Source of the DNA: Epiperipatus broadwayi
Taxonomy: Eukaryota; Onychophora; Udeonychophora; Euonychophora; Peripatidae
Direction of reading: 5' to 3'
NCBI GenBank assembly: GCA_028023455.1
Contig: JAQFVV010000013.1
Location: forward strand, 2,296,001 to 2,360,000
Length of the DNA stretch: 64,000 bases
Part shown: piece by piece, positions 35,981 through 50,737 of the stretch
How the letters are laid out: the number at the start of each line of letters is the position of its first letter
Position numbering within the stretch: position 1 is the first letter of the stretch
Notes under the pieces: generated by a model
What the model was told of the DNA's origin: nothing
The model's input: the letters and a program-made list of their open reading frames with translations, nothing else
Databases searched by the model: none
Made by a program: the position numbers and the translations under genes

Positions 35981-36628
35981 CAGAGGTAGGAAACTTTTTT
36001 TCTATCAAGGGCCATTTGGATATTTATAATATCATTATTGGTGTATAAAATTATCAATTGATCAAAAATTTAATTAATTTACCCCTAATTATTAGGGGTG
36101 AGCAATCTTTTCAACTTTAAGCCAATTTCAACCATTCATTTTTTAACAAGGGCCACAATTTTTTTTTTTTGTAAATTAAAATAAAGTAACATCATTATTA
36201 TTAATGATTGTTTTACATTTAATAACATTTTTTCCAATTCACCTTGTAACTATATTATTCATGACATATTATAAATGTTTTTTGATGTTCTGCACAAATT
36301 AATTCTACAGCAGTTAGAATGCAGTCTTTTATAAACTCTCTTCCAGAAAATGGTTTTGAATCCCCCCCCCCTTTTTTTTTTTGAAATAGTGTAACTTGTT
36401 TCACAGAACTTTCTGATTTGTTTGAACTTTTTATGAAACATATCAACTAATTGATAAACTCTTTTTCAACATTTCTATTTTATTCTTTCTTTCTTCCTCA
36501 ACAATTTTGTTATAATCACAATTTTTATACAGGGCCATTTTACATACACTTTTGAGAATGTCTACAGGCCTTACTGAGAACTTTTAAGGGCCGGATTTGG
36601 CTCAAGGATTGGAAATTCCCTACTTCTG
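35981..36628. mobile_element. Non-autonomous hAT (Charlie/MER5-like) element, decayed
   Basis: Ends cagaggtaggaaac and ttccctacttctg form a roughly 10-bp inverted repeat, flanked by near-matching 8-mers acttagct and gcttaggt (6 of 8). Just inside are aagggccatttgg on the left and ttaagggccggatttggctc on the right, the inverted GGGCC block common in Charlie-derived elements. A second start-like phrase, taggggtgagcaatctttt followed by caagggccac (36091-36160), suggests a nested or internally duplicated element. The interior also holds a C10T10 junction at 36362. No transposase frame is convincing. Confidence 0.6.
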
Positions 36629-39600
36629 GCTTAGGTAGTAAAAATAATTGCTTTTCCAAGTTTTCTCAATTTATTGCAGAGGTTATATTGAAAAGAGTAA
36701 CAAGAATGTTTTATCTTCTTAGTTGGATAACTAAAAATATATTTCATAGCATAACACTTTTATGTATTTTTATACAAATTTTGCAAAATATAGTTTTTCC
36801 AATGGGAAAAAATAAGAAACACTGAAATTAATAATAAATCAAGGATATTTAATATGTTTAGAAATTTCAAAATGGACTTAAGCGCATATGAAAAACTATT
36901 TGGTGAAAGAAATTCAAAAGAGATAATAATGTAATGGATTTTTTTTTAAAAAAAAGCCATATAGAGTGATAAATGAAAACATTTCGCAGATGGTTCAAAA
37001 TAAATGAGACAAAAAGAGTTTAAGAAGATATAACAGATATACATTTATTTAATGTGTATACATTTCCTAATTCATTTCCACATATCTAAACAAAATAAAA
37101 AGACAATAGATACCATAAAACAATAATAGTTAAATATTCTGATCATAGTTTATTAATTTTAAAGTGTAATCATTGCAATATTACTATTTGCGCATATTGA
37201 GGCACAACTCTCATAGAATATTGTATTAACTTAGTTAAATGAAATACAAAGTGGAGGACAATTGGAATAATAAATGATAAAAAATATCTTAAAATTTTAG
37301 TTGAGCTAAATCATTATTATAGAAATGTAATTGCAATTACAATTACGGAGACACAGTTCATATATTAAGCCATCTTTGTTCTATGACAGAAGCATATTCA
37401 TAATTGTGATAACATGTCAATAATTTTGATGGAGAGGGATAATTATTTTATTATATAAATTTATCAAAAGGCAAGGAATATATATATATTGATTTATAGT
37501 GTTTAGTTTTATAAATGAAAATTATTCCTTAAGTATTATTATGTTTTTTCATTAATTAATTTCAGATTTTGAAACATAATTTCATGGATATTTCTTTATT
37601 GTCAGGGTTATTCATACTTTGATGATTTGGTTGGCACTATAGTTTTTTGGTTTCCATAAATCAAACTTCTGGGACATAAAATGGATAAGTACACATGGGT
37701 GTTGTGTTCTCATTATATGTATATTGGTTGCCATTAGTAGCCACGACATGTGACATAATTATATATGAAACCAATAACTAAGTAAAATGTTTCTAAATTA
37801 TTATTATTCCACAAATAAAAGTACAAGTAAGGCCAGCAAAAAAAAAAAACACCATTATCACTCCATTAGTACATTAAGTATCATCACACAAATTGGGGAT
37901 CCCAACAAAATAGCTAGATAGTAACAGGGTTAATTATTAATTATTCATACACTATCCCAATAAAATTTATGTCTAGAAAAGCAAATGCAACAGGTAGAAA
38001 TAAAATAATAAAATACTTTAATGACCTTAGTTATTTGAAAAACAAACAACCAAAAAAATCATTTTGTGAGTTACAAAAATAGAATTTTTTTTTGTTATTC
38101 CACTAGGCTATTTCAATGAAAGAATTCATCCCAAGCTTTAATGTTACTTTTATCCATTTTTTTTTTTTTTTTTTAAAAATCACCACAAATTCATTCTATT
38201 ATGTTGACTCTACCACAAAAATTATGATCAAACATTTTTATGATTTAGATTGAGAAAGAGAGTTTGAGTTACAAAAGAGGTAACGGGCAGTTAAAATAAA
38301 GAAACATACAGAAAAAATTTAAAAGATATATATAAAAAATATAGAAAAAATAAGTTGGAATAACAAATAATGGAACATAGAAAATAGATCTAATAATAAG
38401 GAAAGAATTTCTCTTTGGATTAAATAAAAATAGATTGTGAGAAGTGAAAATTGATTTAAAAAAAACAAATAACAAATAAAGAAAGCAAGTATTAAACTTT
38501 TATATAATAACTAAAAACAAGAGATATGATCATTTTCTCCATCATTTACTCTTTCCAAATATACAAAGTTTAATGCTTTTTACAACTAATGTAACGACTC
38601 TGCTTATCAGAAAATTTAATAAGTCAATTTTTCTTTTATGTAATTTTAACAATTTTTTTTTTTTTACAATATTTCTTTAGTTGTATTTACACAAATACAT
38701 GTCTAATTTATGACCTTTCTAAAACAATTCTTAAATTTGTTTCCCTTTTATCTTCATTTTTTTTAAAAAAGTTACTTGCATATAGAATCCTACTTATTTC
38801 CAAAGCCCAAATGTCTTATTTCACATTTAGCCAGTATTATACAGTCATCACAACCTCTACCATTCTCAAATCAGTTTTTCTAGACTGAGATCAAAAATAA
38901 ATGGCTTTTTTCTTAATCTGTCTTTTCATTCTATATTATGCTACACTCTTGCAATAGAAAATATGTAGGAATCTTTTTTCTCACCACTTATAAAATAAAT
39001 TCTCAACTAAATATATCTATTTAACCATGGCATTTCTCACATTTTTTTTCTATTACTCATCACTTCCCAATTTTTCAAATATTTAAATGCAATGTAAGTA
39101 GTCACATTATTTACTAACTATATATTGCTTTTTTTTTACTCTTATCTTTATAATCAGTTTCTATGCATTAACTTTGTGGCTGATTATTACATGCAGACCA
39201 AACCGAATCTTTTAGCTTCTTCTAAGTAGTTGTTAAATAATTAAGAATATAATCACAAATCTACCGCTTTCATTATTTTTCCCAAATATTCAATAGCCCT
39301 ATAAAATAAATATTAACTAACTACTTATCTGATTATTATTCAATAAGCCAATGTATGTTTATTTTTTTTCAATTCTGGTTATTCTTAGTTATAAATTCTA
39401 TTCAACACCTATCAATTTTCTATTATATTCTCTTAAAATACCTTTTTGTAAAAAAAAAACAAATAATCCCCAAATCAGATCTTTCCCCTTTTTCAAAACA
39501 GTTGCATTATTGAAATGAAATAGGACATGCAATGAATGATTTTTGCTTGTCTAAAATAAATAGGTATTATAGAGGAAGAGTTTAAATGTAAAAATAGAAA

Positions 39601-42600
39601 GTTGGCTGGAAACTAAACAAAATATAATTTATTTATAAATTACTTTTTGTTTCTTCTAATATAGAGATTTTGGATTGAAGCTAGATAAATACTATTACTA
39701 CCTATGACTAATAATAAATTGAAACAATAAATCATATCCAGTTTAGGAGTTTTAAAAATTGTTAAAAATAATCTAAGCAAATCAAGAGGTTACTATTTTG
39801 CTTGAAGAACACATGATGTGGACTTCTGTCACATGTGATTACAGTGTTAATACCGTCAAGCCAATTTAATGGAAGAATTGGTTCGGATGAATCAAAAAAT
39901 TACAAAATTTCAATTTGCTGAAGTTGTGACAAAGAATTAATTTTGACAATGGCTCAGAGAATAATAACAGTTTATAATAATATAAAACATAATTTCTCCT
40001 AGTTTTGTGATAAGTTTGTTTATTAACATATAATATTTGATTTTAGGAAGATCAAAATAATTCTCTAATCTATGTCTATCGGTTAGGTTAATTAATATTA
40101 ACTCCAATTGGTTAATGTTAATCTATCATATAGTTAAAGATTTCAAAAACAGACTTTTGTTTCCAATTTCTTAGCATGCTGTGTTTATTGATAATAATTT
40201 GAATAATTAGAATCACTGCTTTATTTTAATATTAATGAGATTGATCATCATGCATAGTAGAATCATTCCTTTAATTCAACGACTTTATTTTTCTGAATCA
40301 AGTTATTGTATCTTTCAGTAAATTAAACATAATTTAAATTTTCTTTCTTAACATTGAAATACCACTATTTCTTTATTCAATTACTATCAATAAGTGTTTA
40401 TAGAGATTACATTATTATATTTTTCCTCTATTTGTACAACATTTGAAAAGTAGCCTGAATTTTTATTCCATATTTTCATTGAAACTTTTTATAAATTTAA
40501 AATAAAAAAGTCTAACCATAAGGAACTGTTGATATAATAAGAATGGTACATATTTTGGATTGAATATTAGTACAGACTTGCATCATAGCTTAATTTCATT
40601 ATTATTTTAACAAACATCTAGAATTAATTATTTTTTATCATCATTTAATTTCGTATGTACAATTTTCATTAAGCTTTTATATAATCTTTTTATTGAAATT
40701 GATTTCACCTCTTTAGCCATAGAATTAAAAATAATTATATTTCATTATCACACTTATTTATGTCAATAAATTACCATGCAGAAATAATACAACTTACCAT
40801 GGGTTCAGAATTATTGAAAGAAATCATTACTTCTAAGTTAATATTCTGAATTTTCTTAGCTAATAATTCACTTAGTGAATATTTTAGTCAAAGCCTTATC
40901 AATCATTCTGTACATTTAGAAAGTAAAATAATTTAAACTATTGATTCTGTATTTGAATTTTACATTATATATATATAGAACGCTTATAATTTTATGTGGA
41001 TATTCTCATCAAATTACTTGAGTAACCTTTTATGGTTTGAATTTTTGTGAAACAGCATTATCGATTCATTCTAGTACTACTTGCACTAAATCTTTTGAAA
41101 GAGACAATGGTCAATTGTTTATTCTGCTGTTTACCTTGAAATAAATACAGTTGATTTACTTAGATGGAAATCTTTCCAATCACAAGTCTGTAGAATCAGT
41201 CACACAAAAGTGATAGAAAATGACTGATATTTTGATGTGCATACATACCTCTTTCTTAAAGTTTAAGTTAAGTAGATATTGCAAGTCATCTCATTTTTCT
41301 TAAGTGTATAAATATGTGCGACTTTTAACATTTTATTTTGTACTCTTCTTGTCTTTTTTAATTTTGAAAATCATTAATTGAAGATCATAAAAGACCCCTC
41401 CCTCCAACATTAAATTATTTAATATTTTTATAGCCTCTTTTAATGATGTTTAATCTTATTGAATAAATTATGATAAAAATGAGATTTATCAAAACAGATA
41501 TTGTATATGAAGAAATAATATCCAACTCCAACTTAACAACAAAAATGTGTTTTCCTCTCTTAATACCAGATTCTAAGATTGATTACAATCACAGCATATT
41601 TTTATGTGTGAAAATATTCAACTAAACATATATATATATTGTTTCATGATATTTATATTTTCTGTGTATCAATTAAGTTCTTTTTTAATGTGTAAATATT
41701 ATTTATTTCATTTTTAATCATGTATTTTTAGCATACTTTAGACAATAAAAATATTTTAATCCCATAAAAAATTAATAAGTGCAGATAGATATCAATTTCA
41801 TATGAATTTATTCTATCTATAGATTCATTAGTTGAACTAGTCATCACATCTGCTTACCTATGATAACTTATTTTAAAAAATATTTATTTACACAAATACC
41901 TATATATAGTTATATACCTCTAAAATCAGCAGTAATTTATCTTCTTAATGTCTATTTCTTTATCAGAACACAGATGAACATAAATAGCCCTAATTTATGA
42001 AATTTTGTACATAGAACTGTTTGTAATGTTACAATTATATCATCTTTTATTAAAGTACATAAAAGAAAAGCATGCAGAGAAAAATAATAGTAATGAATTT
42101 ATGTGAAATGCTTCTTCAACCTTAACTATTATTTAGTCTTTTATTACCAAGATTTATAAATTTAATTAAAACAGTAACTTTTGAACCAGGATCAAAATAT
42201 TTACAATCAATTATTTGTAGAAAAATAAAATGTTTTAATATTTCCTTAGAAAAACAACAATGAAAAAATATGTGACTTCTAGAAGATGAAATATGAATTA
42301 AACCACATGAATCACATTTATTTATAAGTACTAATCTATTTTTAGTAAGATATGATTAAATAAATTTAATTTAGAAATAATACTTGCAAAGTCTAGCACT
42401 TATAGAAAAGTGGAAGTTTTGTTATTCTTTTATTTTTTATTAATTTAGTAATTAAAAATATATAAAAAAAAATACAAAATATAAAATAATTAAATTTTGT
42501 ATAAAAAAATCACAAAATTAATGTGAGAAGAATATTGCTTCTCATACAATCCAAATCATATTTAAGAAAAAAATTTCTAATAAATAAGAAGGAGCTTCAT

Positions 42601-43425
42601 TAAAAAAAAAATAATAATTTGGAAAATTATTAAAATTAAAAAAGTCATTAGTGTTTTATTTAAAATTTTTGTTATTTAACCAAAAAAAAAAAAAAAAAAC
42701 AACCTCTCAAATAAAATATATATTGTTCAAAATTATGTAAATATTAGAGTTTTTGTACACTTGCATCAAGTATGGTATTTTTATTATAAATCACAATCTA
42801 CAAATATCAAGATAAATCTCAGCTTTCTGTGTGCTCACATACAATACTAAAAATTATGTAAAAAATTAGTCTCAATCATAAAATTATTTCAGTTGTTTTT
42901 ATTTTGAGATTTTCATGCCACACGCTAAAGGTGTTAAGCTTGACAATTGTAATCTATCAGTTAACCGTTTCATTTCACATTGTTTGTTTAATAAAAAAAT
43001 TTTTGGAGAGAGCAAACCAGAGAGAGTTTGTGGACATCAAAAAGTACTCAGCATAAAAATAATTATAAAAAAAACTGGGAATATAGGTAATTAAGTTAGA
43101 AAAGTCTTGCCTTGTAAAACTTCTGGGTTTTTAATAAAACAATGTCCAATTTTTCTATAAAAAAAGGATTAGAAATATTATCACAAATATTATAAATAAA
43201 TAATGCAGTGAAACTTCATTGTAAAATTCAGTTTTCTTTATTTTCATATTTTGTTTGCTTTTTAAAATCTAAAAACAAATCCCATATGTATAACTTTATT
43301 TTTATCTAGCTTCACCACTCTTTGAGTTTTACATTTTACTATACCAATCATTGACAAGTCACAATTCTGATGCAACATTTAACTGAAATATTTTTTTTTG
43401 AAAAAAAAAAAAAAAAAAAAGAAAA
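36629..43425. other. Long AT-rich tract without a recognisable gene
   Basis: Nearly 7 kb with only short, low-complexity open frames, long poly-A/T tracts and (ta)n patches (37478-37488, 40967-40977). If the zinc-finger gene has further 5' exons this may be intron. No exon with good flanking splice sites on the minus strand was recognised. Confidence 0.45.
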
Positions 43426-43429
43426 TGTT

Positions 43430-43735
43430 CTTCAGTAGTGTTTTCCTGAAGGTTTGTGATGATGGTGTTTTAGTTGTATTTTTATATTGGACTATTTCCA
43501 TAATCTATTATGAGCATTGAATATCTTTAGAAAAATTTAATTTTATTTGAATATTTCAAATACATTCAACTGTTAGTAATAGCACATCAAACAGGTTATT
43601 ATTATATGCACAATGTTTTGAGAGGTATTATTCTCCCCTCTTCTTCAGGTGTTGCGTGGCTAACCAGTGTTAGTACTAGCATGGATTCGACACTGGACCC
43701 TTAGATTCTTGAGTTGGTGAGAATAATGTTTCATC
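43430..43735 (-). repeat. tRNA-derived SINE, third copy
   Basis: Same family as the palindrome at 12850-13535, in the orientation of its left arm. On the minus strand a B-box-like ccagtgtcgaatccatgcta is followed by aacacctgaagaagagggga, tctcaaaacattgtgc, ctattactaacagttgaatg and gaaatagtccaatata. The A-box end is eroded. It is the clearest single copy for reading the body of the SINE, about 300 bp. Confidence 0.65.
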
Positions 43736-46700
43736 ACAGTTATGTGGACTTATTTGTGTATATCACAGTTTCATCATCTTTGTTTATTATATTTTATTAT
43801 TATTACTATATTTATTGTATTAAATAAAACAAGAAAAAAGGCTAATAGCTTGAAGTTGTGCAGAATTTTGTTAAGACTTGTGAATACTGATGACAAGTTT
43901 TCAAAGAATAGCTTAGCTACATTAACAGTACACTGAACATGATGGTAACAATCATAAAAGTGTTCTAGGTCTTCAAAGATTCTACTTTGAATTGAGAAAT
44001 AAGATTTGCACAAAATCAATTAAAGATTTTTCTTCAGTTAGTAGTATCTTAAAATATCTAAAATTTTGAAAATATAAATTGAGAGATCTCTTCATTTACG
44101 TTTTATTATCAGTAAAATTAAAACAAAATTGTTATAAACGAAAATGTAAAAGATCTGAAAATATTTAGTAATTATATATTAATCCTAATTTTTTAAACAT
44201 TATATGTAATTATTTAATATTAAAATTATATAAATATATACTCACATTTTGCAAATAGTAGGCTTAAAATATTTTGATTTATGAAATCTGATTTGTACTC
44301 ATTATATTATATTTCAGTAAATAATAAATAATCATTTATTTTTCTTATTTATAATTTTTAATAGATTCCAGGTACTATTTTTTCTAGCAAATATCTTTTT
44401 AATTCTCTACTTAATTGAAAAACAACTAAGATTTAACAGTAAAGATAGAATATACACCTGGCAGCGTTTTATGCGGATTATTTTAATGCGATTCATGTTT
44501 CTTCTTAATATCTTTGATATTTCACTATATTTATTAGATATCAAGAAATTTAAATTATTAATAACTTATTTTGACTTGAAATACTTTTTTTCCTCAAAAA
44601 TATAACATTAGATTAGCAGCTAACGCGAATATGGCCTGAAGCTGTATTTAGAATCTTAGCTTCTATGTAAATAACCTACTTATACTAATGAGTAAATAAT
44701 AATAATAATAGATTTATACTTAGGTATAAAAATATCGCAATAAATATTTAATAATTTTAAACTTTTAAAACGTATTTTGTTAGATATAACAGAAATAAAT
44801 AATTTTTTAGATTGTTAAAATAAATAACGAAGATTTTATTGATTTTGTAAACTGAAAATCTTTCTAATGATAATGCATAATCTTTTTGTTTTGATTGCGA
44901 TCTCATTTTTTTTTAAATATAGAAACAGAACACCATTAACACAACACAGGACTGAAAGTGGCGCTAGTTGTACATCACATCACGAATCTGATTTCTTACC
45001 AGTTCACAAATGAACGCATATGTCAAATAGTGGTAATGATTAAAATATGTATGAAAAAATGTAAAATTAAATACTGCAGTTAATAAAAAAAGTTTGTCTT
45101 GCATTAATTTTTTTCAAATATTTGAAATTTTTTATTAGTCATACTTTATTTCCTTATTTTTTTAATGTGAATTTTAAAAGTAATTTTTCCTTGTTGCTTT
45201 GCTTTTATGCGATTTCTGAAAAATTACAGAATCTATCCCACATTTTTCAAGGTAAGTTAAGTCTATTTTTGTGCGATTTCTTTTGTACATGTTTTCTGAA
45301 TAACCTATCTACCACATAAAATGAGACCCACGTATAATAAATGTTTTAAGATTCTATGAGAAAGAATTTTACACATGACTTTTTAAAAATGGAATGTATG
45401 CTTACAATGAACACTCTGTAAAACTGCTACGTGAATAAATCATATTTAAAGTTCCACATGTTACTTTTATTATTTGTGGAGGGGGGGGAGGCAAATTAAA
45501 TTCTGTTAAAAGAATTATTAAGAATCCATTCTGGACTTATTTTGATTTCTTTTATAAAATATCCTTTAATTTTAGATAAAAAAACAAAAAATGATAATGC
45601 AAAAAAATCCTTTATTTTCTTTAAATGGTAAGAATTAAAAATAAAAATTACATAGTGAAAGAAAACTTGATATGAAAGTTTATTAATACACAGTAAATCT
45701 AAACATTATATTAAAGCATAGCCTTTTGATTTCATTGAACAAAATTTTCTTATATAATGAAACTAATATGTCCAAACTAATTATAAAATTATTTATAAAT
45801 CTTGCCCCCCTCCCCATCCATTTTTTGTAACAATAACAAAAATAATTCTTAATTGTTTTTTACAATTTTATACAAAATTAAATGTTCTCTTTTAATTATT
45901 GTTTCTGGAAATTATAATTAAAACAAAATATAGTAAGAACTGATATGTTTGGATTAAAAATACTGTAAGTACCAATGAAAAATATAAAAGATAGCATCTA
46001 TGTGACAAACTGCAAGATTAGCTTAAACTATCTATGAGGTTAGTCTAGGGAAAGCAACTTTCTAAAAGGAGCTTCATTCAAGGATAGCAGATGCTGGTTT
46101 CACAAATTTAGAATATTTAATAAATGTATAAGAACAAAATTACTTAATGTTACAGGTAGGTGATGGGATTTACAGAAAACCTTTGAAGAGTAATTCAAAT
46201 CATGTGCAAATGATTTCTTAAAATTAATCCAAAATTTCTATACTTCGTGAGAAAACAAATTTTATTGAATATAGATTTTAGAATTGGACCAAAAGTCAAA
46301 AAATAAAAATAACAATGCAAACAGTTTTTAATCCATCTCAATATATTAATATGATTGTTAAAAAACCTAAAGTTGTTAATAATTCTTTAGAAAATAATTA
46401 TAGCATATGAATAAATCTGAAAAAATGAATTACAGAATGTTAAATGCTTAAAAAAAACTATAAAAGAACAGCACTTAATCATCATCAGTAGTTATCTGCC
46501 ATTTTTCCTATTCTCTTAATATAATTTATTTTAGGGTCTCAATTTTATAGCTACATCCTAAACTCATATCCACCAATTTTGTCTCACAAAATCCTACAAG
46601 ACTATCCATTATTTATTCATTGTCCTGAAGATTCTTTGAAAAAATTTTAATATATTTAAAAGTTTTACATGTAAAGTATTTTCTTGATTGATATATTCAA

Positions 46701-47055
46701 GTTCAGGATTGCAAAACTTTGCTAGTGAAATATATATTTTTTGTTTTTCTTGATCTCCATAACTACACTTTTTCTGATATATTTTCTGTTATTTTACATT
46801 ATAATAATAATAAAATTAGTATTAAATCTAATTCCTGCATAATGTTTTACCATATACATCTAAATACAATTACTTTGACTAACAACTCTGCAAATTTAGT
46901 GCAATAATAAAATAACATATTTAAAGGCTAAAGGTATGTCATTTTAGTGCTTAAGCATAACATAACTTGAATAATTAACCAGCTGGTTTTTTAAAAAAAT
47001 TTCATTAATAATACATATAAAACACGCAAAAATTATCGGTACTCATATATATGAC
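43736..47055. other. AT-rich DNA without a recognisable gene
   Basis: Slightly richer patches at 44450-44520, 44615-44665 and 44935-45030 could be eroded repeats or short noncoding exons, but nothing decides between these. A G-run (45480-45488) and a C-rich patch (45804-45814) are present. Confidence 0.4.
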
Positions 47056-47059
47056 AATC

Positions 47060-47905
47060 AATCCCGCTCGATGGTGCTGTTGCTAGTCAAAAACAAATAG
47101 ATATGTTACCGGGCTGATTTACATTTTAATTTGTTTTAAAATAACGCTTTCACCAGTTTCTTTTCTTTTTGGAGATTCACTTTTTTTTTTTTAGATATAA
47201 AGCATTGAATTTCTTTCGAAATACATTTACTTTTTTTTAAAAAAAATATTATTTTTTAAATTACAGTTTTTAATATATTTCAGCGCGTCGCACTGGAATG
47301 TACAGGGAGGAGAAGTGAACACAGTCATTTATCTTAGGATTTGTAAAACAACTTGCAAACTCAGACATTTGATTTGTCTCATAGCTGTTCTTTACTAAAC
47401 AACATTTAATAGAATGGAATAATTACATTTTAAAATTACATTATACATTCCAGCGCGTAGCGCTCCACCACAGCCATTTTAGTAGTCTCGTAGCTGTTCT
47501 CACGCAAACATGATTTTTCCCATGAATTCTCTGAAATGGTGCTGAAACCTACCCTTTTGAAATTAAATTCACCTTCAAAGATGTGCAGGGAAGCATGTGA
47601 AAGGCTTACAATTATTACTATGTGACAGTATGTCAGATAGGGTGTAAGATCAATGCACATTAAAAGTTATGGCAGCTGAATTCTAATATACCCTCACATC
47701 GTACGGTAGTGATATGTGAAGTGTGCGCTATTTGTACAGTGTCACGAAGCACATTAGCAGGCTGTGTGCAATGCAATCTAGGCCTGCAACCACAAACATG
47801 AACACAACTGTTCTATAGGCCGCAAGTTTGGCCACATAAACAGCATATTTCTATGCTTTTGCACGGAAACAGTGTCATCAAGTGGGATGGATTGTCATAA
47901 GTATG
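47060..47905 (+). repeat. Unclassified interspersed repeat, copy 1
   Basis: Shares an ordered series of blocks with 49250-50745: a gatggtgctgttgct... ttaccgggctg start (47070-47120), gctgttctcacgcaaacatg (47493-47512), ataccctcacat (47688-47699), gtgtcacgaagcac (47740-47753), and ggccacataaacagcatatt near the end (47832-47851). It is much less AT-rich than its flanks. Internally, cagcgcgtcgcactggaatgta (47281) and tacattccagcgcgtagcgc (47444) are an imperfect inverted pair, and a gtctc(a/g)tagctgttct phrase occurs twice (47376, 47484). No transposon protein motif was found on either strand. Confidence 0.55.
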
Positions 47906-49249
47906 AGTACCAAATCATCTAGCATTTTGTTAATAGTGTTTAATAAAAAAACTATTTAATTTTATATTTAATCTTAACTTTAATAGAAAAATAATAATTT
48001 TCAAGCCTGCTCTGTAAATAAATATATTTTAATTATCAATAAAGAGAATTAATCTGTTAACAGAAAATCTATAGCTGCTCTCATGAGTTATAAATTACAT
48101 CAGATACATCAATTAAGGAGTAAATTCACCAGCAATATAAGGATATAAATAAATGATTTACCAAAAACTCACTTTGACAGATATGCTAGTTTTAACATGG
48201 CAAACAGAATTAATTAAAATCTTATTGTATAAAATGTATTTTTATTTGCTTTATTTCAAAAGTGTTTTTTTAGTCAATAAATCATATATAACTATATTCT
48301 GATCAGCTAATACAAATTAAAATCAATTCCAATTTTTTCAATAAATATTATTATAACTGTGTGTGAATATATTATTATGTTCAAAAATAATAGAAAAAAA
48401 TGTTCACTTACATAATTAGTAAGCATACATACAAATATATTCTAGTCAGAAAGCAGTTTAATCAGTTTCATTATCAATTTAATAATTTATATAAACGATT
48501 GTTATATGTATATCAAAGAATGCAATCATAAACTTTAATATAAAATTTAAACAAACAATAATTAGCTTTGTTTTCTCTTTAGTCAATACATGCTGTCTAG
48601 TCATCTATACTATTATAATAGTACAAGCTTTGCTTTTTAATATATTTTTATCATTTTAAAGTTATATTTGTTAATATAAATCATTTGTCCACTATTTTGA
48701 AACTGTAACTTAGTTATTTTTTAAAAATGATTAATCACAAGTCCTTTTAAAAATACTATATACTAACCTTCCTTAAAACATTTTGTTATTCTAAAGTATT
48801 TATTTATTTGTAAATTACAACAAATTTCAATTCATTCAGCTATCATAGTCAAACAAATTTAATTGTACAAATTGAATTTTTTCCCCTCCTTTTTTAATCT
48901 TCATTAATTATTTTAAAAACTAGTAGCATTAAATTAAATAAATCAATGAATAATAATAAAAAAAGAATGAATAAAATACAGAATTTTGCTATAATTTTCT
49001 AAAAAATTAAATGAAACTTATACCTTTTAATTTATTTATTGCATATCTTTTGTGTTTTTATATAAACATTCAGTCAGTTTGATTATTATTTTTCGCAATT
49101 ACTAATCTATTCTAAGATAAAGGTTATAAATATATCAAACAAAATAGTATCTTAAAAAATGTACATATGCGTATAAATCAATATATAAAAGTATCTATCA
49201 TAGATTATAAATTAAAATATTTTGTAAGTACTGTTCTATTAGCTCATGT
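47906..49249. other. AT-rich spacer between the two unclassified repeats
   Basis: Only short chance frames and poly-A/T tracts. Nothing recognised. Confidence 0.45.
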
Positions 49250-50737
49250 CAGTCACTTGATGGCGTTGATGCTATGCAAAAACACAGAAATATAACTTTA
49301 CCAGGCCGCTGGCATAAAAATTAATTTTTAATATCTTTATATATTAATGTATGTTAGCATATCTACAAAATCAACAAGTTTGTTTATTTGTTTTTTAGTT
49401 GATGATGTGGAATATGAGAAGTTGGATGATAGAAATTAAAATATGTTCAAAACAACTTTTTCTTCAAATTTTACTCTCACCCTGCTATGTAAGATGGAAC
49501 TTGTTTGTAAATAAATTAGACAAGTTATGTTTAATATATATGTATACTTAATCAAATCAGATATGTATTAATTAATTATGCATTAGAAGGCCAATAATTA
49601 TATACACGTCAGCTAATTTAATCTTTGGAATAGAGGTACAATGAGATCTTTTTCATAGGTTTATAGTTTCAATAAGAATCAGATCTAGTTCAACAATGAT
49701 AGCTATTAATAATTACTCATGCTAAAAATAAAATGCTGGTATAATACCGCAACTAAATTAATTAAATGTCTTTAAGGAAAAAGGGTTTCTTATTTATTTC
49801 ATAATGGATTGTTTTTTTTTTTTGTAGCATAGTAACATATGGGATGTATACCTATTTATTAATGTTAATAAGGTTGTTTGACTTTATATCTGTAATACTG
49901 TGTAGTTCTTGGTATTGTGTGTCTATGTTCTTTTATTGCTTTCCGAAATACTTCACCAGCCAATCCTTAAATACTGGAGATAGCCGGAGTGAACTCCCAA
50001 ATGAGCTAACCAAAGAAATGGACATAAGCTACCAAAGCACTCTTCATTTCTGAACCTGGCTCACACTAAGGCTTTCAAAATGAACAGGATTCTGGAGCCG
50101 TCAAAGCAGATCTCCTTTCGAAGAGAACACTTTCACCGACAGGAACAGGACTTGCATCTGAACTACGAGATGGTTTTAGACATTTCCAGTCTCATCGTTT
50201 CACTACACACACATCTCTTAGCATGTAGGGGTATGTTGTTGTCCTGTAAAAATGCCACCACACCAACTTCTGTGGATGGCAGTCAGCACAATTTGAAAGG
50301 CTCAGTTTTGCAGTCAGTCACTTTATTTGTCATGGATGTGTTCTTGCGCAAACATGAGCTGGTCAAAATCTTGCTTGGACGTACCCTTTCTGAATTTTTT
50401 GAAGGTTCCACATTGAGTAGAGAAGCGTGGGATGGGTTTACAATTGTTAGGAGGTAATAATAGCTCAGATTACTTGTAAACTAATTACTTTGATATACAT
50501 ATTTGAAGACTTGTGGCAGGCTGAAGTCCAAGCACCCTCACATGATACTGTGGCCAACTTTGAACTGGCACTGGGATAAAGTGCGTAACACGAAGCAGCA
50601 GGCCAATGGCCACATAAACGACATATTAATGTGTTTTTGCACATAAATAACATCAACCAGCTGACACAAATTAATAGAACAGTACCATTTTGTGTTACTT
50701 GCACATTGCAACCCAACACATTTACAGGTCCAGCCTG
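49250..50737 (+). repeat. Unclassified interspersed repeat, copy 2, with a 125-codon frame
   Basis: Second copy of the family at 47060-47905, about 600 bp longer. It includes an open frame at 50080-50457 on the plus strand (125 codons), the least AT-rich coding-like stretch in the window. The frame begins MNRILEPSKQISFRREHFH and contains SVTLFVMDVFLRKHELVKIL near residue 80; I do not recognise it. The matching part of copy 1 is interrupted by stops, so the frame is not conserved there. The opposite strand is also largely open, so chance is possible. The 3' side ends directly where a LINE relic begins. Confidence 0.5.

Noticed and set aside
42200-42420. Minus-strand Cys-x-x-Cys...His pattern like a LINE C-terminal finger
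   Set aside because: Only the first Cys pair and a His are visible, without neighbouring reverse transcriptase code; too weak to annotate.
44935-45030. Candidate 5' exon of the zinc-finger gene (minus strand, gtaagaaat-like donor)
   Set aside because: No matching acceptor or coding frame; could equally be an eroded repeat.
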